From contig OX235271.1 of the NCBI GenBank assembly GCA_944472155.2, positions 64,462,416 through 64,526,415 of the forward strand: a DNA stretch of 64,000 bases, in the 5' to 3' direction. Of this stretch, positions 52,560 to 63,929 are shown in pieces. The stretch is from Trichobilharzia szidati (lineage: Eukaryota; Platyhelminthes; Trematoda; Strigeidida; Schistosomatidae). Numbering within the stretch: the stretch's first letter is position 1; each line of letters opens with the position of its first letter. The translations under genes and the position numbers were made by a program. Under the pieces are notes generated by a model, which was not told the origin of the DNA, made no database searches, and worked only from the letters and a program-made list of their open reading frames with translations.

Positions 52560-53325
52560 CTCCTTGTTTTTTTTTCAAATTTCTTTATTCGAGTTATTCT
52601 TTTGATTTGCTTGTTAGACACTCCTGACAGGATTACTTGAGCATATAATTAAACCTACCTCATCAAGTTTTATTTATTTCATTAAAACAATTCAAAATAT
52701 GCATTAGAATTCTTTAAATATTAAGCTTTAATTGACAGTTATTAAAGACTAATAAAATCACTAGGGAATAATGAAAAGAAATTTACAAACAGTTAAATCG
52801 AGTTGATCACGTGATGATTCGAATCAAATATCTCTCTCACTGCTTTCGACAATATTTATTAATACATTAAAATCATATGTCTTCATTACTTCTTTTTGTT
52901 GTTGTTTTAAATGATAACATTTGAATGAATGCTGACATTGAACCCATTGAATTTAAACTTGTTTATGTAGGAAATTTAAAATGAAATATACTTTGAGTGA
53001 CGTTTAAACTAAAGAAGAGAAAACAAAAGAAGAGTTTAAATAAATTTATCAAATAATATTTAAATAAAACATTTGTTAAAATATCTGATGACATGTAAGA
53101 CATAAAATTAATAGAAACCTTTGTCCAAATGTTTATTATGTTTTGGTAATTTGTAATGTTTACAGATTAACTTAACAATCCCCTGGTGACCTTTATCTTG
53201 TCCATATCTGCCAGTTTAATGTTTCTACGAGTAAGAAGTGTCTGTAGCTTGAATAGTTCACAAAATCTGTAAAACTTTAGAGAGTAAAAAAATAATCAAA
53301 TTAAATTTTATAGTAGTAGGTGTCT
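52560..53325. other. No gene seen
   Basis: AT-rich spacer. Worn R1-like words occur later (about 53335-53370 and 53590-53660) but are too diverged to delimit. Confidence 0.55.
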
Positions 53326-53743
53326 GGATGTAATCGGTAGAAAGCTGTCGACCTGAGTTTTTTATATTTTATTGACACTTGTCAGACTAGACATTTATTT
53401 AAACTAGTTCCGGTTTAATTATGATTGTCAGTTGTGTTCGTGTATGTATGTGTGTGTGTAATAACTAGAACTTCGCATAAAGTTTCTTTAGAACTCACCT
53501 CTGTAAAAATGCCAACCTGTTATAACTAATTAGTAACCACACTCATTCAAATGGTGAGGATCATTACAATGTGAAAAATGTTTTCACGGTTAGGTAGTTG
53601 AAGACAATCGGTGGGGAGTCCTCACTGAAACTCGTCAGAAAGACGTACTTTCAAACCTCATTAAGGTAACTGATGACCCCTCAGATATCACACGGTGATG
53701 TAGTATTAATAACTGAATGACATTTCAAGCATAAAATTTAAAT

Positions 53744-54253
53744 TTGAATCTAGAATTCAGGGGAGACCTGGCAGCAGCAACTCTAAGAGTGATATTCTCT
53801 AACCGCCCACTACTTCGGAGCAACGTGAAGGACAGACTTCCACATATGACCACTTCAGTGTGCATATATCAGTTCACCTGCTCTTGCTTAGCTAGGTACA
53901 TAGGTCGTTCTATGCGGGTCTTATCAAAACGCATTAGAGAACATCATCCAACATGGCTACAAAGAGGAGGCACTGGTTCAATGAGAAGCGTCATAACTGA
54001 GCACCTCGTCAATACCTGTCACAGTATCTCAACTGATTCATCATTCAGAGTCATTTACAAAGTAAACAAAAATCTACCAAAGGCAGTGTGTTTCCGACTT
54101 CTTTGTACTGAGGAAGCTCTCGCCATATCTATCGAAAAGCCAGAGCTATGGGTTCAAAAGAAACTAGTCAGGCCTTTACAACGACCTGGACCTAGTTCGG
54201 TATGTTCCCTTACCCTTCAGTTTTTTTTGTTTTGTTTTGTTCTCTGTGTGTAA
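53744..54253 (+). pseudogene. PLE P5 GIY-YIG domain, open 169-codon frame
   Basis: T-L-R-V-I-F-S-N-R-P-L, then C-I-Y-Q-F-T-C-S-C-L-A-R-Y-I-G-R-S (core with Tyr-Ile-Gly kept), K-R-I-R-E-H-H-P, I-T-E-H-L-V-N-T-C-H, F-R-V-I-Y-K and EEALAISIEKPEL. The usual LPW end is lost through a change that lets the frame run on. No RT upstream. Confidence 0.75.
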
Positions 54254-54880
54254 TTTTCTCTCTTTGTCTTCATTCAATTCATCCCATTTTTCAGTTATAA
54301 AATAAGTTATTTTAAGTTTTTTTTCCATGTTCCTCCTGATCACATTTGTAATCAGTTTAGAATAATCATTTTACAATTATATTCTAATCCTGTGTAGTTT
54401 TTTTGTTTCCATGCCTCTTGTAATCTATATTCACACCTTAACGTACATTTAAAGTTGAAAATTTTGATTTCAATTTGTTTCCATGCTTATTTTGTTCACA
54501 CCTGTAATTTCTTCCATCCCTGCGTAACTTTTGTTTCTAAGTCTCTTGTAATTCATATCTAGTTGAAAATAATTATCACCTTTTATTCGCCTTCAAAATT
54601 ATTATTTCTCCAGTTATCAAATATTAATTTTGCATACGTTGTAACTGTTTTCTAATCCTATGTAATCTTGTCTCTAAGCCCCTAGTAATCTATGTTCGTA
54701 CCTTCAAACTTACATATCAAGTTGGAAATTATTATCTCCTTCCTTACTATGTGGAATTAAATAAACAATAGTTGTATCCATATAAACTAATGTATATAAA
54801 TGTGATTGTACAGCTCTTGAGAATGAAGTCGCCTAAAAAAAGATATCTTTCCTGAACTTCTTGTTCTTTTCCCTCTAGTG
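53744..54880 (+). mobile_element. PLE family P5 copy with open GIY-YIG frame and tail
   Basis: The coding part is 53744-54253, then a T-rich untranslated part and a P5 tail at about 54803-54880 (TGTACAGCTCTTGAGAATG, CGCCTAAAAAAAG). In the tail the GAAA box has become TAAA. Confidence 0.7.
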
Positions 54881-55061
54881 TCCTGATGGGTATTTTCCAC
54901 GATTTGAAATTTTTTTAAAAACATGGGGAAGAGAAAGAAAGAATATTTTTAAATATAAATATGGTAAATTATGAAGCCTCATGACTACACTGATATGATG
55001 GTAAGCAATAATTTCTGCTCAAAATATCATTCAGTTAATAAAACTGCATCACGAAGGCTTG

Positions 55062-56045
55062 ATTGTTAGGGAGTAGGATAAGACTGCTTACTATCTCCTG
55101 TGATTTTCCTGATTACGGTAGACTGGATAATGAGACAGAGAGCGGGCCAGGCAGCGAGGAAACAGGCATAAAATGGACACACATAAAAAACTTGCAGGGT
55201 CTGGACTTCGCCGATGATATATGTCTGATTCCCCACAAACTGGAAGATATGCAAGTGAAAAGCAACAAGTTGGCAGAAGAAGCATCCAGAGAAGGTAGGA
55301 CTTCAGGTGAATATAGAGAAGACAGAAGTGATGAAGATTCCTGGCCAACACTAACAGCAACAGACAGCATAAATGAGGGGAGTCTGAAAGAAGAAACCTC
55401 CCTTTACTACCCACCTACCTGTGAAGCACTGTTTCAACTACAGGCGGACGGAACTGACGAGAATATCAAAACGAGGATCATTGGGAAAGCAAGACAAGCT
55501 TTCATTATTCTCAAGTTTGTGTGGAGATCAACAGCGCTCAGCATGAAAAATAACCTCCGGATTTTCAACTCCAATGTGAAGTCAGTCAGTACTACTGTAC
55601 GGATCAGAGACTTGGTGCCGCACCACGAAGGGCACTTCAAACAAACTACAGACCTTCATCAACAGCTGGCTTCCCTCAATACTCAAGATCAGATGGCCAG
55701 AAAAGATGAGCAATAGGGACCTCTGTCAATGAGCGAACCAACCCAGCAGGAACCAACTGTGCAACAAATATACAGGGAGAAATGGAGGTGGATTGACTAT
55801 ACTCAGAGAAAACAAATCATCAAGTGAGTAACATCACACACCAGGCTATTGGTCGAGTGGGACCCGAATGGGAAGTGGCGAGTTGGTCGTCAGTGCGAGG
55901 ATGACACAGAGGAGGTGATGCGAAGAGGAGATGAAAGCATGTGGGCAGACGTGGAGCCAGGTGAAAACGTTGGTAGAGAACCAAACGCAATAGAGACGTG
56001 CGGCTGGAGCCCTATTTTCCTCTATGAACTAAATGAAACAATAAT
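55062..56045 (+). mobile_element. LINE-1 (RTE) 3' copy
   Basis: An open 217-codon stretch (55063-55716) includes G-L-D-F-A-D-D-I-C-L-I-P-H-K and thumb blocks I-I-G-K-A-R-Q-A-F. A frameshifted C-terminal part and the tail ending in ATTTTCCTCTATGAAC...AATAATAATAC follow. It is preceded by P3-like words (55005-55050). Confidence 0.8.
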
Positions 56046-56575
56046 AATACGCTTAACGATCTATATTATATTAAATAATATTGTTCAATATATTCATTAA
56101 AAGATTTGATCAATCTCTATGTATACCTTTGTTAAGTCCATAAACAAACACAGAATGTTTTCCAAATGGCTTCTGCATTAAGTTCCACAGCCAGTTGAAA
56201 CCAATTAACAAAACCCTGGTGGTAGTAGTAGTAGTGTTAGTATAACGGCAGAAGACACGAGACTTGGTAGAGGAATGTTTCTTTGGAATCTGGTATATCT
56301 AAATAGAAAACACAATATTCAACAAACAGACTCTTTCCAACAAATTTATTATAGAGCTGTACAATCATATATATATATATTGGTTCTTTTTTAAATAAAT
56401 TATATCCGATGAGAGAATTAGACCAAAGGTGTGAATACATGAAATAATAATAGTAGTACGAAATGTAATTAAAATTAAAATATTTGTGATTATAATTATA
56501 GTTAAATGTCAAGTGGCAAGACAATTACTGTCATACATAGGATAATTCATAAGGTGTATAGATTTTGAGAAGGGG

Positions 56576-57036
56576 TGTGGTGGACCTTTTACTCTGTTAG
56601 CTTAGTAACCCAAATTCAAATAGAAAATAAAATACCAAATCAGTTTAGTTACGGGAAGAATACATTAAAGTTTCGTTACTAGGGTTTACAAAGATCCAAA
56701 GTCCACAATAAACGTAATAGACTCCAGGTGCTTTGGGAAGACTGCTCCAGTACTAATTCTCCAATGTTGACGTTGCCGGAGGTCGACCAAAGTACGTAGG
56801 AAGAAACTACGGTGCTCCTGCAAAAATTCGAGATAGAAAGCAGGTGGTTAAAATTGTTCGACGGCAGTTGAGATGGTGGAGAAGACGGAGAGTCGAAGGC
56901 AGAATTATATATTCATTCAAAACCCGAGGTAAAATTCAAAGTACAGAGTTTACGGTTAAAACAAAGTTGTGTACAATATGTTCATTTCTTACATAGTAGT
57001 AAAATTTGGATAAGTATTTTTTTTGAGGACTCCACA
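56576..57036. mobile_element. Solo LTR of a second LTR retrotransposon family
   Basis: 461 bp starting TGTGGTGGACC and ending GGACTCCACA, with GGGG on both sides (56572-56575 and 57037-57040). It is not related by eye to the 340-bp Gypsy-like LTRs. Orientation is undetermined. Confidence 0.7.
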
Positions 57037-57235
57037 GGGGTACATAATTATAGGATTAGTAGGCGAATATAAAATGTTACATAACATGGTGTGAAATTTG
57101 ATGAGATAGAATTCAGTATAATAAAAATTTTTTTAAATAATTCTGGATTTAGAATGACAAGTGGGACAAGCGGAAACAATTCAGAGTGAGAATAGTATTC
57201 ATAATAATAATTGTAGTAATAGGGGAAAGGTACAT

Positions 57236-59761
57236 TATTATTATTGTTTCCTTTAATTCCTAGAACATAGGGCTTCAGCCGTGCGTCTCCATTGCGTTCG
57301 GTTCTCTGCTAGAGTCTTCATCTGGCTCCATGTCTGTCCACACGTTTTCATCTCCCCTTCACATGACCTCCTCCAAGTCACCCACCCTCGCACTGACGAT
57401 CAACTCGCCGCTTCCAAGTCGATCGGGTTCCACTCAAACGATGACTTGTCTAGTGATGTCACTTGGTGGTTTCCTCAGAGTATGGCCAGCCAATCCATCT
57501 CCATTTCTTCCTGCCTATTTGTTTCACAATCGGTTCCTGCTGGGTTGGTTCGCTCATTGCCAGAGATCCCTGTTGCTGATGTTTTCTGGCCTGACATCTG
57601 ATCTTGAGAATGAGCGAAGACAACTGTTTATGAAGGTCTGTAGTTTGTTTGAGATGCTCTTTATGACGCACTGGCCAAGTCTCTGATCCATATAGTAGCA
57701 CTGACTGACTTCACATTGGAGTTGGAAATCCGGATCTTATTTTTGATGCTGAGTGTTGTTGATCTCCACACAGACTTGAGAGTAGTGAAAGCTTGTCTTG
57801 CTTTCCCGATGATCCTCGCTTTGATATCCTCATCATTTCCGTCCGCCAGTAGTTGAAACTGTGCTTCCCAGGTAGGTGGGTAGGTAAAAGAGGTTGTTTC
57901 TTTCAGGTTCCTCAAATTTATGCTGATCGTTGTCTGTTGTTGTTGTTCTTGTCCAGGAATCTTCATTACCTCTGTTTTCTCTATGTTCACCTGAATTCCT
58001 ATCTTCTCTGGATGCTTCTTCTACCAACTTGTTGCTTTCCACTTGCATATCTTCCAGTTTGTGGGAAATCAGACATATGTCATCACGGACGAAATCCAGA
58101 TCCTCCAAGTTTTTTTTGTGAGTCCATTTTATGCCTGTTTCCTCATCGCCCGCTGTTTGTCGCATTATCCAGTCTACTGCAATCAGGAAAATCATTGGCG
58201 ATAGTAGACAGCCTGCTTGTCTTACTCCTGTCCTCACTTTGACGGATTTCCTGAGTTTTGCCGTAGTATATTACTTGGCATGCAGCATTGTCGTACAGCT
58301 GTTGGATGAGATGTGTAATTGTCGGTGGCACCCCATAGTAGCAAAGTAGTTTCCAAATCACCTCTCGATCGACGCTGTCAAAGGCCTTTTCAAAGTCGAT
58401 GAAGTTGAGATAGAGAGGTGACTGCCATTCCAAGCTTTGTTCAATGATGATTCGTAATATGGCGATCTGATTAATACATGACTTGTTTCTGCCAAATCCG
58501 GCCTGTTCCAGTCGAAGTTTTTCATCCAAGGCATGTTTGATTCTCTCCAGGATGATGCGGCTTAGTATTTTGTTTGGGATGGACAGGAGCATAATTCCGT
58601 GGCAGTTCTTGCATTGACTTAAGTCTCCTTTCTTTGGTAGTTTGAATAAGTATCCTTTCTTCCAATCCTCGGGTACTTTGCCTTCTTTCCATACCTTCTC
58701 CAGTAGTGGCGTCATCAAGTCCGCTGTTGTCTCTGGGTCCGTTTTCAATGCTTCTGCTGGGATTCCATCTGGTTCTGCTTTTCCAGCTTTTAGCATCTTG
58801 ATTGCCTTCAGGACTTCATCGTGGGGTTGGTGTTCACTGGTAGCTCTGTCTCCGTTGTTGGTATTGTTGGGCACGTTGTAGGTGGTGGTCGATTTAGGAG
58901 TCTTTTGAAGTGTTCAGCCCAGTGTTTCCTTTGCTCCACTTCTTTGCTGATTGACTTTTCATTGTCATCCTTCACCGGCCTAATTTGTGTCAAACTTTTG
59001 CCCGATAGGTACCTAGTTGTTTGGTAGAGTGTTGCGAGATCTCCTTTGCCTGAAGCTTGTTCTGCTTCACTTGCCATGGTTTCATAATACTTTCTTTTGT
59101 CTTCCCTGGCACTATTCTTTACTCTTTTGTTCAGTGTCTTGTAGATTGCATTCAAATCCATTTTTATTGCTCGTCGGTGCACTGGATAATCTTTTGTTTC
59201 ACCATCGCTCTCTCTTCTATCAGTCTCCAGGTGTCCGTAGTGAGCCACTGTTTGTCCTGTCTCTTCTTTCTGCCTAGAACTTCCATGCAGGTTTGACTCC
59301 ACACCGTTTTCAATTTGCTCCAGTGCTTTTCGACGCTGACCTCTTCGCCAGTGTTGATTTGTGTCTCGGCTTTGTCCTTTATGCTTGTAGTGAAGATGTC
59401 CTTTGTGTCCCGGTCCTTCAGTTTTTGAGTGTTGAACTTGGCTTGTGGTCTATCTGCAGCTCCTGCTTCTCCGAAAGCTTTTAATTTCATTTGGATTTTC
59501 CCTTGTACGAGATAGTGGTCTGAGTCAACGTCTGCTCCTCTTCTTACTTTTGTGTCCAGTAGGCTGCGCTTCCACTTCCTTGAGATTGAGATGAAGTCAA
59601 GTTGGTTTTTGGTTCGCCCATCTGGTAACACCCATGTAGCCTTATGGATATCCTTGTGTTTGTATACGCTGCCAACAATCACTAGTTCATTGAAGGTGCA
59701 GAAGTCGGCGAAGAGTTCTCCATTTTCATTCATTTCTCCGAGAGCTTCTCTACCAATGATG
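57236..59761 (-). mobile_element. LINE-1 (RTE) longest copy, with 8-bp TSD, inserted in a PLE
   Basis: The TSD AGGTACAT is at 57228-57235 and 59762-59769. In order on the minus strand: endonuclease C-terminal half, connecting region, RT, thumb, C-terminal domain, tail. The 5' end is truncated within the endonuclease. The 3' end reads CTGAAGCCCTATGTTCTAGG then AAACAATAATAATA. Confidence 0.88.
57459..59761 (-). pseudogene. RTE endonuclease-reverse transcriptase, frameshifted
   Basis: Endonuclease end at 59760-59164: N-Q-L-D-F-I-S-I-S, R-R-G-A-D-V-D-S-D-H-Y, where the S-D-H catalytic motif is intact. Connector 59302-58808. RT fingers and palm at 58874-58250: A-G-K-A-E-P-D-G-I-P-A-E, A-G-F-G-R-N-K-S-C, and motif A F-I-D-F-E-K-A-F-D-S-V. 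Then a frameshift to G-V-R-Q-A-G-C-L-L-S-P (an extra Ala) and F-V-R-D-D-I-C-L-I, where an extra residue splits the F-x-DD box. Thumb in 57990-57661 and C-terminal R-K-K-W-R-W at 57701-57459. At least four frame breaks. Confidence 0.85.
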
Positions 59762-60391
59762 AGGTACATAGATTAACTAAATAAAGAAAATAAATAAATG
59801 TTTATTCCTCTGCGATCAAGAAAGAAGTAGAGATTGTACATACTTCTTTTGTGCACAAAGTTCTGGCTAAAATTAATGAATGGCCAAGGCCTCCGTAGTG
59901 TTTAGAGGTTTGTAACGAAGAAAACGCTGCAATTTATCATGGATTCGGTAGGTAATTTTAAAATCATGGTCAGGGTTGACAGAGTGACAGAAGTCGATCA
60001 GGTGTTCTAGAATAGAGTTTCGCACACACTTCCTTTCTCCCTTGTAAAAAAAAAGCTGCAATATGTTCTCGTATCCGTGTGGAAAGCGTCCTCTGGCCAC
60101 GACCAAGGCCATCATTTGCACAGATCTTCAGTGTTACGCTACTTCTGCCCCTTCGTATTGTGTTTCCTTGTCTTCGTTTCGTGTCTACCATGTTTTACCG
60201 TAATACTGGTTCATTTGCTGTCTTTGACGTCAAATCTATCTCTCTGCTACTGATAATTTAATGCCGATGAATGTCTCTTTATATACTACTGATAAATCTC
60301 AACAGTAGCACGCTCCACAGTGGTAGTAATGAACGAATAAATTGTTGCTAGAATATACTTAAAAATAGATAGATGCATACAATGTTATGTA

Positions 60392-60625
60392 TTATCATTA
60401 TTCCTTTACGTTTTTAGTGGAATATAGACCTTCAGTGCCACATCTTCATTTCACTATGTTCTCTGTAGTCTTTCTTACCTGGCTCTACAGTATCTCATAA
60501 ACATTCATTTCCTCCTTATACTGTCTCCCCTCTATGTCACCCACATAAACACGCCCAACTCGTCGTTTCCCTGCATGGATTCCACTCAACAGCCTGACAT
60601 TTGCTTCACCTTGACTGACATAATG
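60392..60625 (-). mobile_element. LINE-1 (RTE) 3' end, degenerate
   Basis: Co-linear with 57245-57480: ATTATTCCTTTACG, TAGTGGAATATAG, CTCTGTAGTC, ACCTGGCTC, CTCCTTATACTG and GGATTCCACTC. No frame left. Confidence 0.65.
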
Positions 60626-60747
60626 AACCCTTCTGGTCACCACATCTCATTAAAACTCTAGGACATCCATCCAGCAAGCACTTATGAGTTAGAGGCTTAT
60701 ATTCATAGTGTGTAATATTCCCATATCAAATGAATTAAAAGTCAATC

Positions 60748-60798
60748 TGAACGAAGAATATTCTTTTCAATAATTTCTCTTCAGGTTCTTACAATTAT
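60748..60798 (-). ncRNA. Hammerhead-like ribozyme motif, left arm
   Basis: On the minus strand stem I is GAAC with GTTC, the core CTGAAGA, GAAA, and stem III the palindrome AGAATATTCT, with cleavage predicted after the C before GTTC. Stem II (AAT/ATT) is short. The right-arm copy (about 61034-61079, plus) has one stem I mismatch. Confidence 0.5.
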
Positions 60799-61085
60799 AA
60801 AATATAAGATATAATATTTACTGTCGCTACAATAATGCGAGCCAGTTATGCGGCGCATACATTTTTAACGTAGAATAGCAGGTTAGTTATGGGGTGTCAA
60901 AATAAACAGTCGTATTTGTGTGACAAACGTGCCCCGGCTGAAATCGATTACAAAATATTGTAAATGTATCCGCCGCATAACTGGCTCGCATTATTGTAGC
61001 GACAATAAATATTATATCTTATATTTTATGATTGTAAAAACCTGAAGAGAAATTATTGAAAAGAATATTCTTCGTTCATACTTCG
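60748..61085. mobile_element. Compact palindrome with outward hammerhead-like motifs (P6-like)
   Basis: Inverted arms of about 115 bp (60748-60870 and 60966-61085) surround a loop of about 95 bp. The arm bases near the loop are GC-rich (GCGAGCCAGTTATGCGGCG). Each outer end carries CTGAAGAG...TTATTGAAAAG...CTTCGTTC. No coding sequence is seen. Confidence 0.7.
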
Positions 61086-61184
61086 ATTTTCACTGTCTCT
61101 CTAAATGTTCTACACGGATGAAATTGATCAAAATCCCTACGAAATTCAAAATCTGAGTGTTGCGTTGTTGATTTCGTAAAAATT

Positions 61185-62285
61185 GAATAAAGCAAGAACA
61201 ACAGTGGTTTGTGCAGAATAATATGGTACCATCATTTAGTTCGTTGGCTTCTCATCAGCTGCTTACAGCCTAAATAAATTATGAGGTTTACATACAGAAA
61301 AGTTTTAACATACTTGCAAATTTTACATGTTGTCAGTTGACAAAAAGTTCCACAATAAGTGAACAGTGCTCAGAAAATTGCGCTTATATAGTTTTTACAC
61401 AGACAGTTCAAGTTCAAACAAAATAAATGTATGCATACAATGGTAAAGAAGTTACGTAATAAAGACGAGATATGCGTTAGATGCAGAGTGACTATAAATT
61501 AGGTAACAATCTACTGAGTTCAACACAAATCATAGAAACAAGAGACAATTGAAATTACAGATTATAAAAGAGGGTGAGGTTAAAGACAAAGGTTACGTAA
61601 TCAAATGAGAGAATAAAGACATCCAGTTACCAGGGCAAGGAAAGACTAATAACTGCTTCTTTCTGAACACATAAATCTGGTTTCAAGCGTTTGATAGAAA
61701 TTGCTTCGGCAAACTTGAGGGGAATCAAGCTCCTTTGTCTATTGATAACTTTAAAGGATATCTTGATTTCTACCTCATGACTTCGAGGAGATGTCTGGTA
61801 ATAGCGCTACTATAAGAGTTTGTTCCCTTGAGAAGTAGGCTTTTCGGTACATGTTCAGAAAATCGGAAGTGTGCCCTTCTTTCTGTTCTCCCACTGTAAC
61901 TACTCACGCAAATACACGTAAGTTTGTATACACAGTTGTAGTTAACATGAGAAGGGTATCTATCGACTTTCGACTGCACCAAAGAGCATGTTGTTCGATG
62001 GATGGGAACCAATTTAGCTGCAGAATATGCTCTGGCTAGTGACGTTCTCAGTTTTCTGTTGACCATTTCTGCAATATTTTGACCTTTAAAATCTAGTTGA
62101 ATGAAGACAGGCTTTTTTCAACTGTGATTTGTTTGGTATTTGAGCCTTCACATCTTCCATATTTGTTAATGAATCTTTGAGGGTAACCGTTGTTTTTCAG
62201 CACCTTTTTGAGAATCGTAAATCCTGTACAAACCAGTGTTGTTCTTGCTTTATTCAAAATCATCAAGGGGAATAAATGCATGAAG
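61185..62285 (-). mobile_element. PLE family P2 copy with perfect 12-bp TSD
   Basis: The flanks are TTCGTAAAAATT at 61173-61184 and 62286-62297. The minus strand has a coding remnant (62240-61640), an untranslated part and a tail at 61280-61200 (GCAGCTGATGAGAAGCC, ACGAAC, ...TTCTGC). An inverted copy of its own terminal word (GAATAAAGCAAGAACAAC) occurs at 62225-62255, near the 5' side. Confidence 0.82.
61640..62240 (-). pseudogene. PLE P2 protein C-terminal part
   Basis: K-N-N-G-Y-P-Q-R-F-I-N-K-Y block, a stop, then L-V-P-I-H-R-T-T, C-V-Y-K-L-T-C-I-C-V-S-S-Y-S-G-R-T (Ile of YIG changed to Ser), F-S-E-H-V-P, a frameshift, then F-K-V-I-N-R-Q, EAISIKRLKPDLCVQKEA and LPW. Confidence 0.7.
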
Positions 62286-62297
62286 TTCGTAAAAATT

Positions 62298-63925
62298 CTC
62301 AAATCATTATATTTATTGTATATATTTTGTATACACTGATAAATATACAAAGAGTTTGGGGGAAAAATGAAATGATATAAGAAATAGCTGATGTAGGGGG
62401 GTAGGGTGGAGTCAGGGCAGGAGAATGAGAATTGTTCATTACGCTGAATTGTATGATTCAACTGCCATGCATAACCTAATTCCCTGACACTATTTATTAT
62501 TTTGACTAATAAACTTGTGTTTAATGTTAAAAATAAGTAAACACATAAGTCAATCATCAGTGTCTTCTATATCCTCTGTGAACAAATAACCCCATTTGTA
62601 CACAAATATCCTCTCTCCGGTAATCACTCACATCTCTAACTCATACACACACACATGCAAACGTATACATGCTCACACGTACGCACGGTGACCTCTAGTG
62701 AAAAAATATCTACACACATATAAATGTTGACTAGTCAATTTGTTTATTTATTTATTTTCTTTCACATTGTCTATTAATGAAAATTAGTGAATTTGAAGTA
62801 GAACAGAAAAAAAAATAGAAACCAGTTTCCGCTACTTCAACAGTGAGAAAATAAACAAACACAAACATAAAAACAACAACAACGGACATTAATAACAGTT
62901 AAAACAAAGATTTGTTTGTTGTGTGTGTGTGTGTGTGAGTAATTTATGTTTCTCCTTTCAACTTTATGCCTATCTAAGCTGTCTTTTTGTATTCTTGACC
63001 ACCCTTTCTCTCCTATCTCCTTCCGGCGCTACTACATTCACTCTCACTCTGCCTATCCTGCCTATTTTAGTTTTAGTCTTAAAGAAAGTAAAGCTATGAC
63101 ATATTTGTTTCTTGTTTATTTTCACATTTATACACTATTAATATTATTACTATTATTGTTAAATAGTAGTAAACCCGTATCTTGAAAAAAAATATGTACA
63201 TATATATGCACGTTGAGATTCTATCTTATTCTACTTTTAGTTTTCTCTAATGTTTCCCTCCCTGATAGGATGACTAATCATAACCATATAAATCATCATC
63301 ATCATCACCATCAGGAGTGATAGTAGAGCAACACCACCACCACCATCAGCGTCATCGTCTTCGACATCGACATCGACAAACATCAACGAGTATTAACAAC
63401 AACAACAACAAAAAAGTCGACTGTTTGCTTCTCCCTCTCTTACTTTTTCGCTCTCTCCTTTCGCCTTTTCCACATGAATACATGCATATACACGCCCATT
63501 ATAATGTAAACAAATAGGCATAGAGGCCTAAAGCTACACATTTATGTATGAATGAACACATATTAGAGATAACAATCTATAACAGAATTGTTGCCATTAG
63601 AAATAAATAGGTAAATAAATGAAATGAAGTAAGGATGATGACGGCGATAATAATAATAATAGTAACAATAATTAGAAGATTGAATGAATATTCAAGTGTA
63701 ATGAAATGGAAGACACAGAGGATGAGAGTGAAAGACTAAGGGCAGAGGGGGAGATGACGTACAACAGTTAGGACATGGTTAATAGATAAACAAAATAAAA
63801 AATTTTCTTTATAAATCGAGTTTCAATCGTTTGTGTCTGTTGTCTATTTGCTTGTTTGTTTCTCTACAGAGATTTAAAGTAAAACTGTATTCAAGTATTG
63901 AACTTGAGGGAATTTAATCGCTTCC
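62298..63925. other. Low-complexity region, no gene seen
   Basis: It contains a (GT)n run (62918-62938), ATC/CAC and AAC trinucleotide runs (63293-63415), AT-rich stretches and pyrimidine-rich CTCTCC tracts. A plus-strand ORF at 63317-63517 is only a translated repeat (His/Arg/Asn runs). I see no exon, RNA gene or named element. Confidence 0.6.
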
Positions 63926-63929
63926 TCTA

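Larger units (their letters stand above)
56335..60195 (-). mobile_element. PLE family P5 copy split by two later insertions
   Basis: Segments 56335-56575, 57037-57235 and 59762-60195 are co-linear with the uninterrupted P5 copy at 34890-35560. The coding remnant (60191-59800) has G-R-G-Q-R-T-L-S-T-R-I-R-E-H, F-K-I-T-Y-R-I, TEALAIH and L-C-A-Q-K-K-Y. The inserts are a solo LTR and an RTE. Confidence 0.8.

Noticed and set aside
63317..63517. ORF with His, Arg and Asn runs
   Set aside because: It is a direct translation of CAC/CAT, CGA/CAT and AAC repeats and has no other support.
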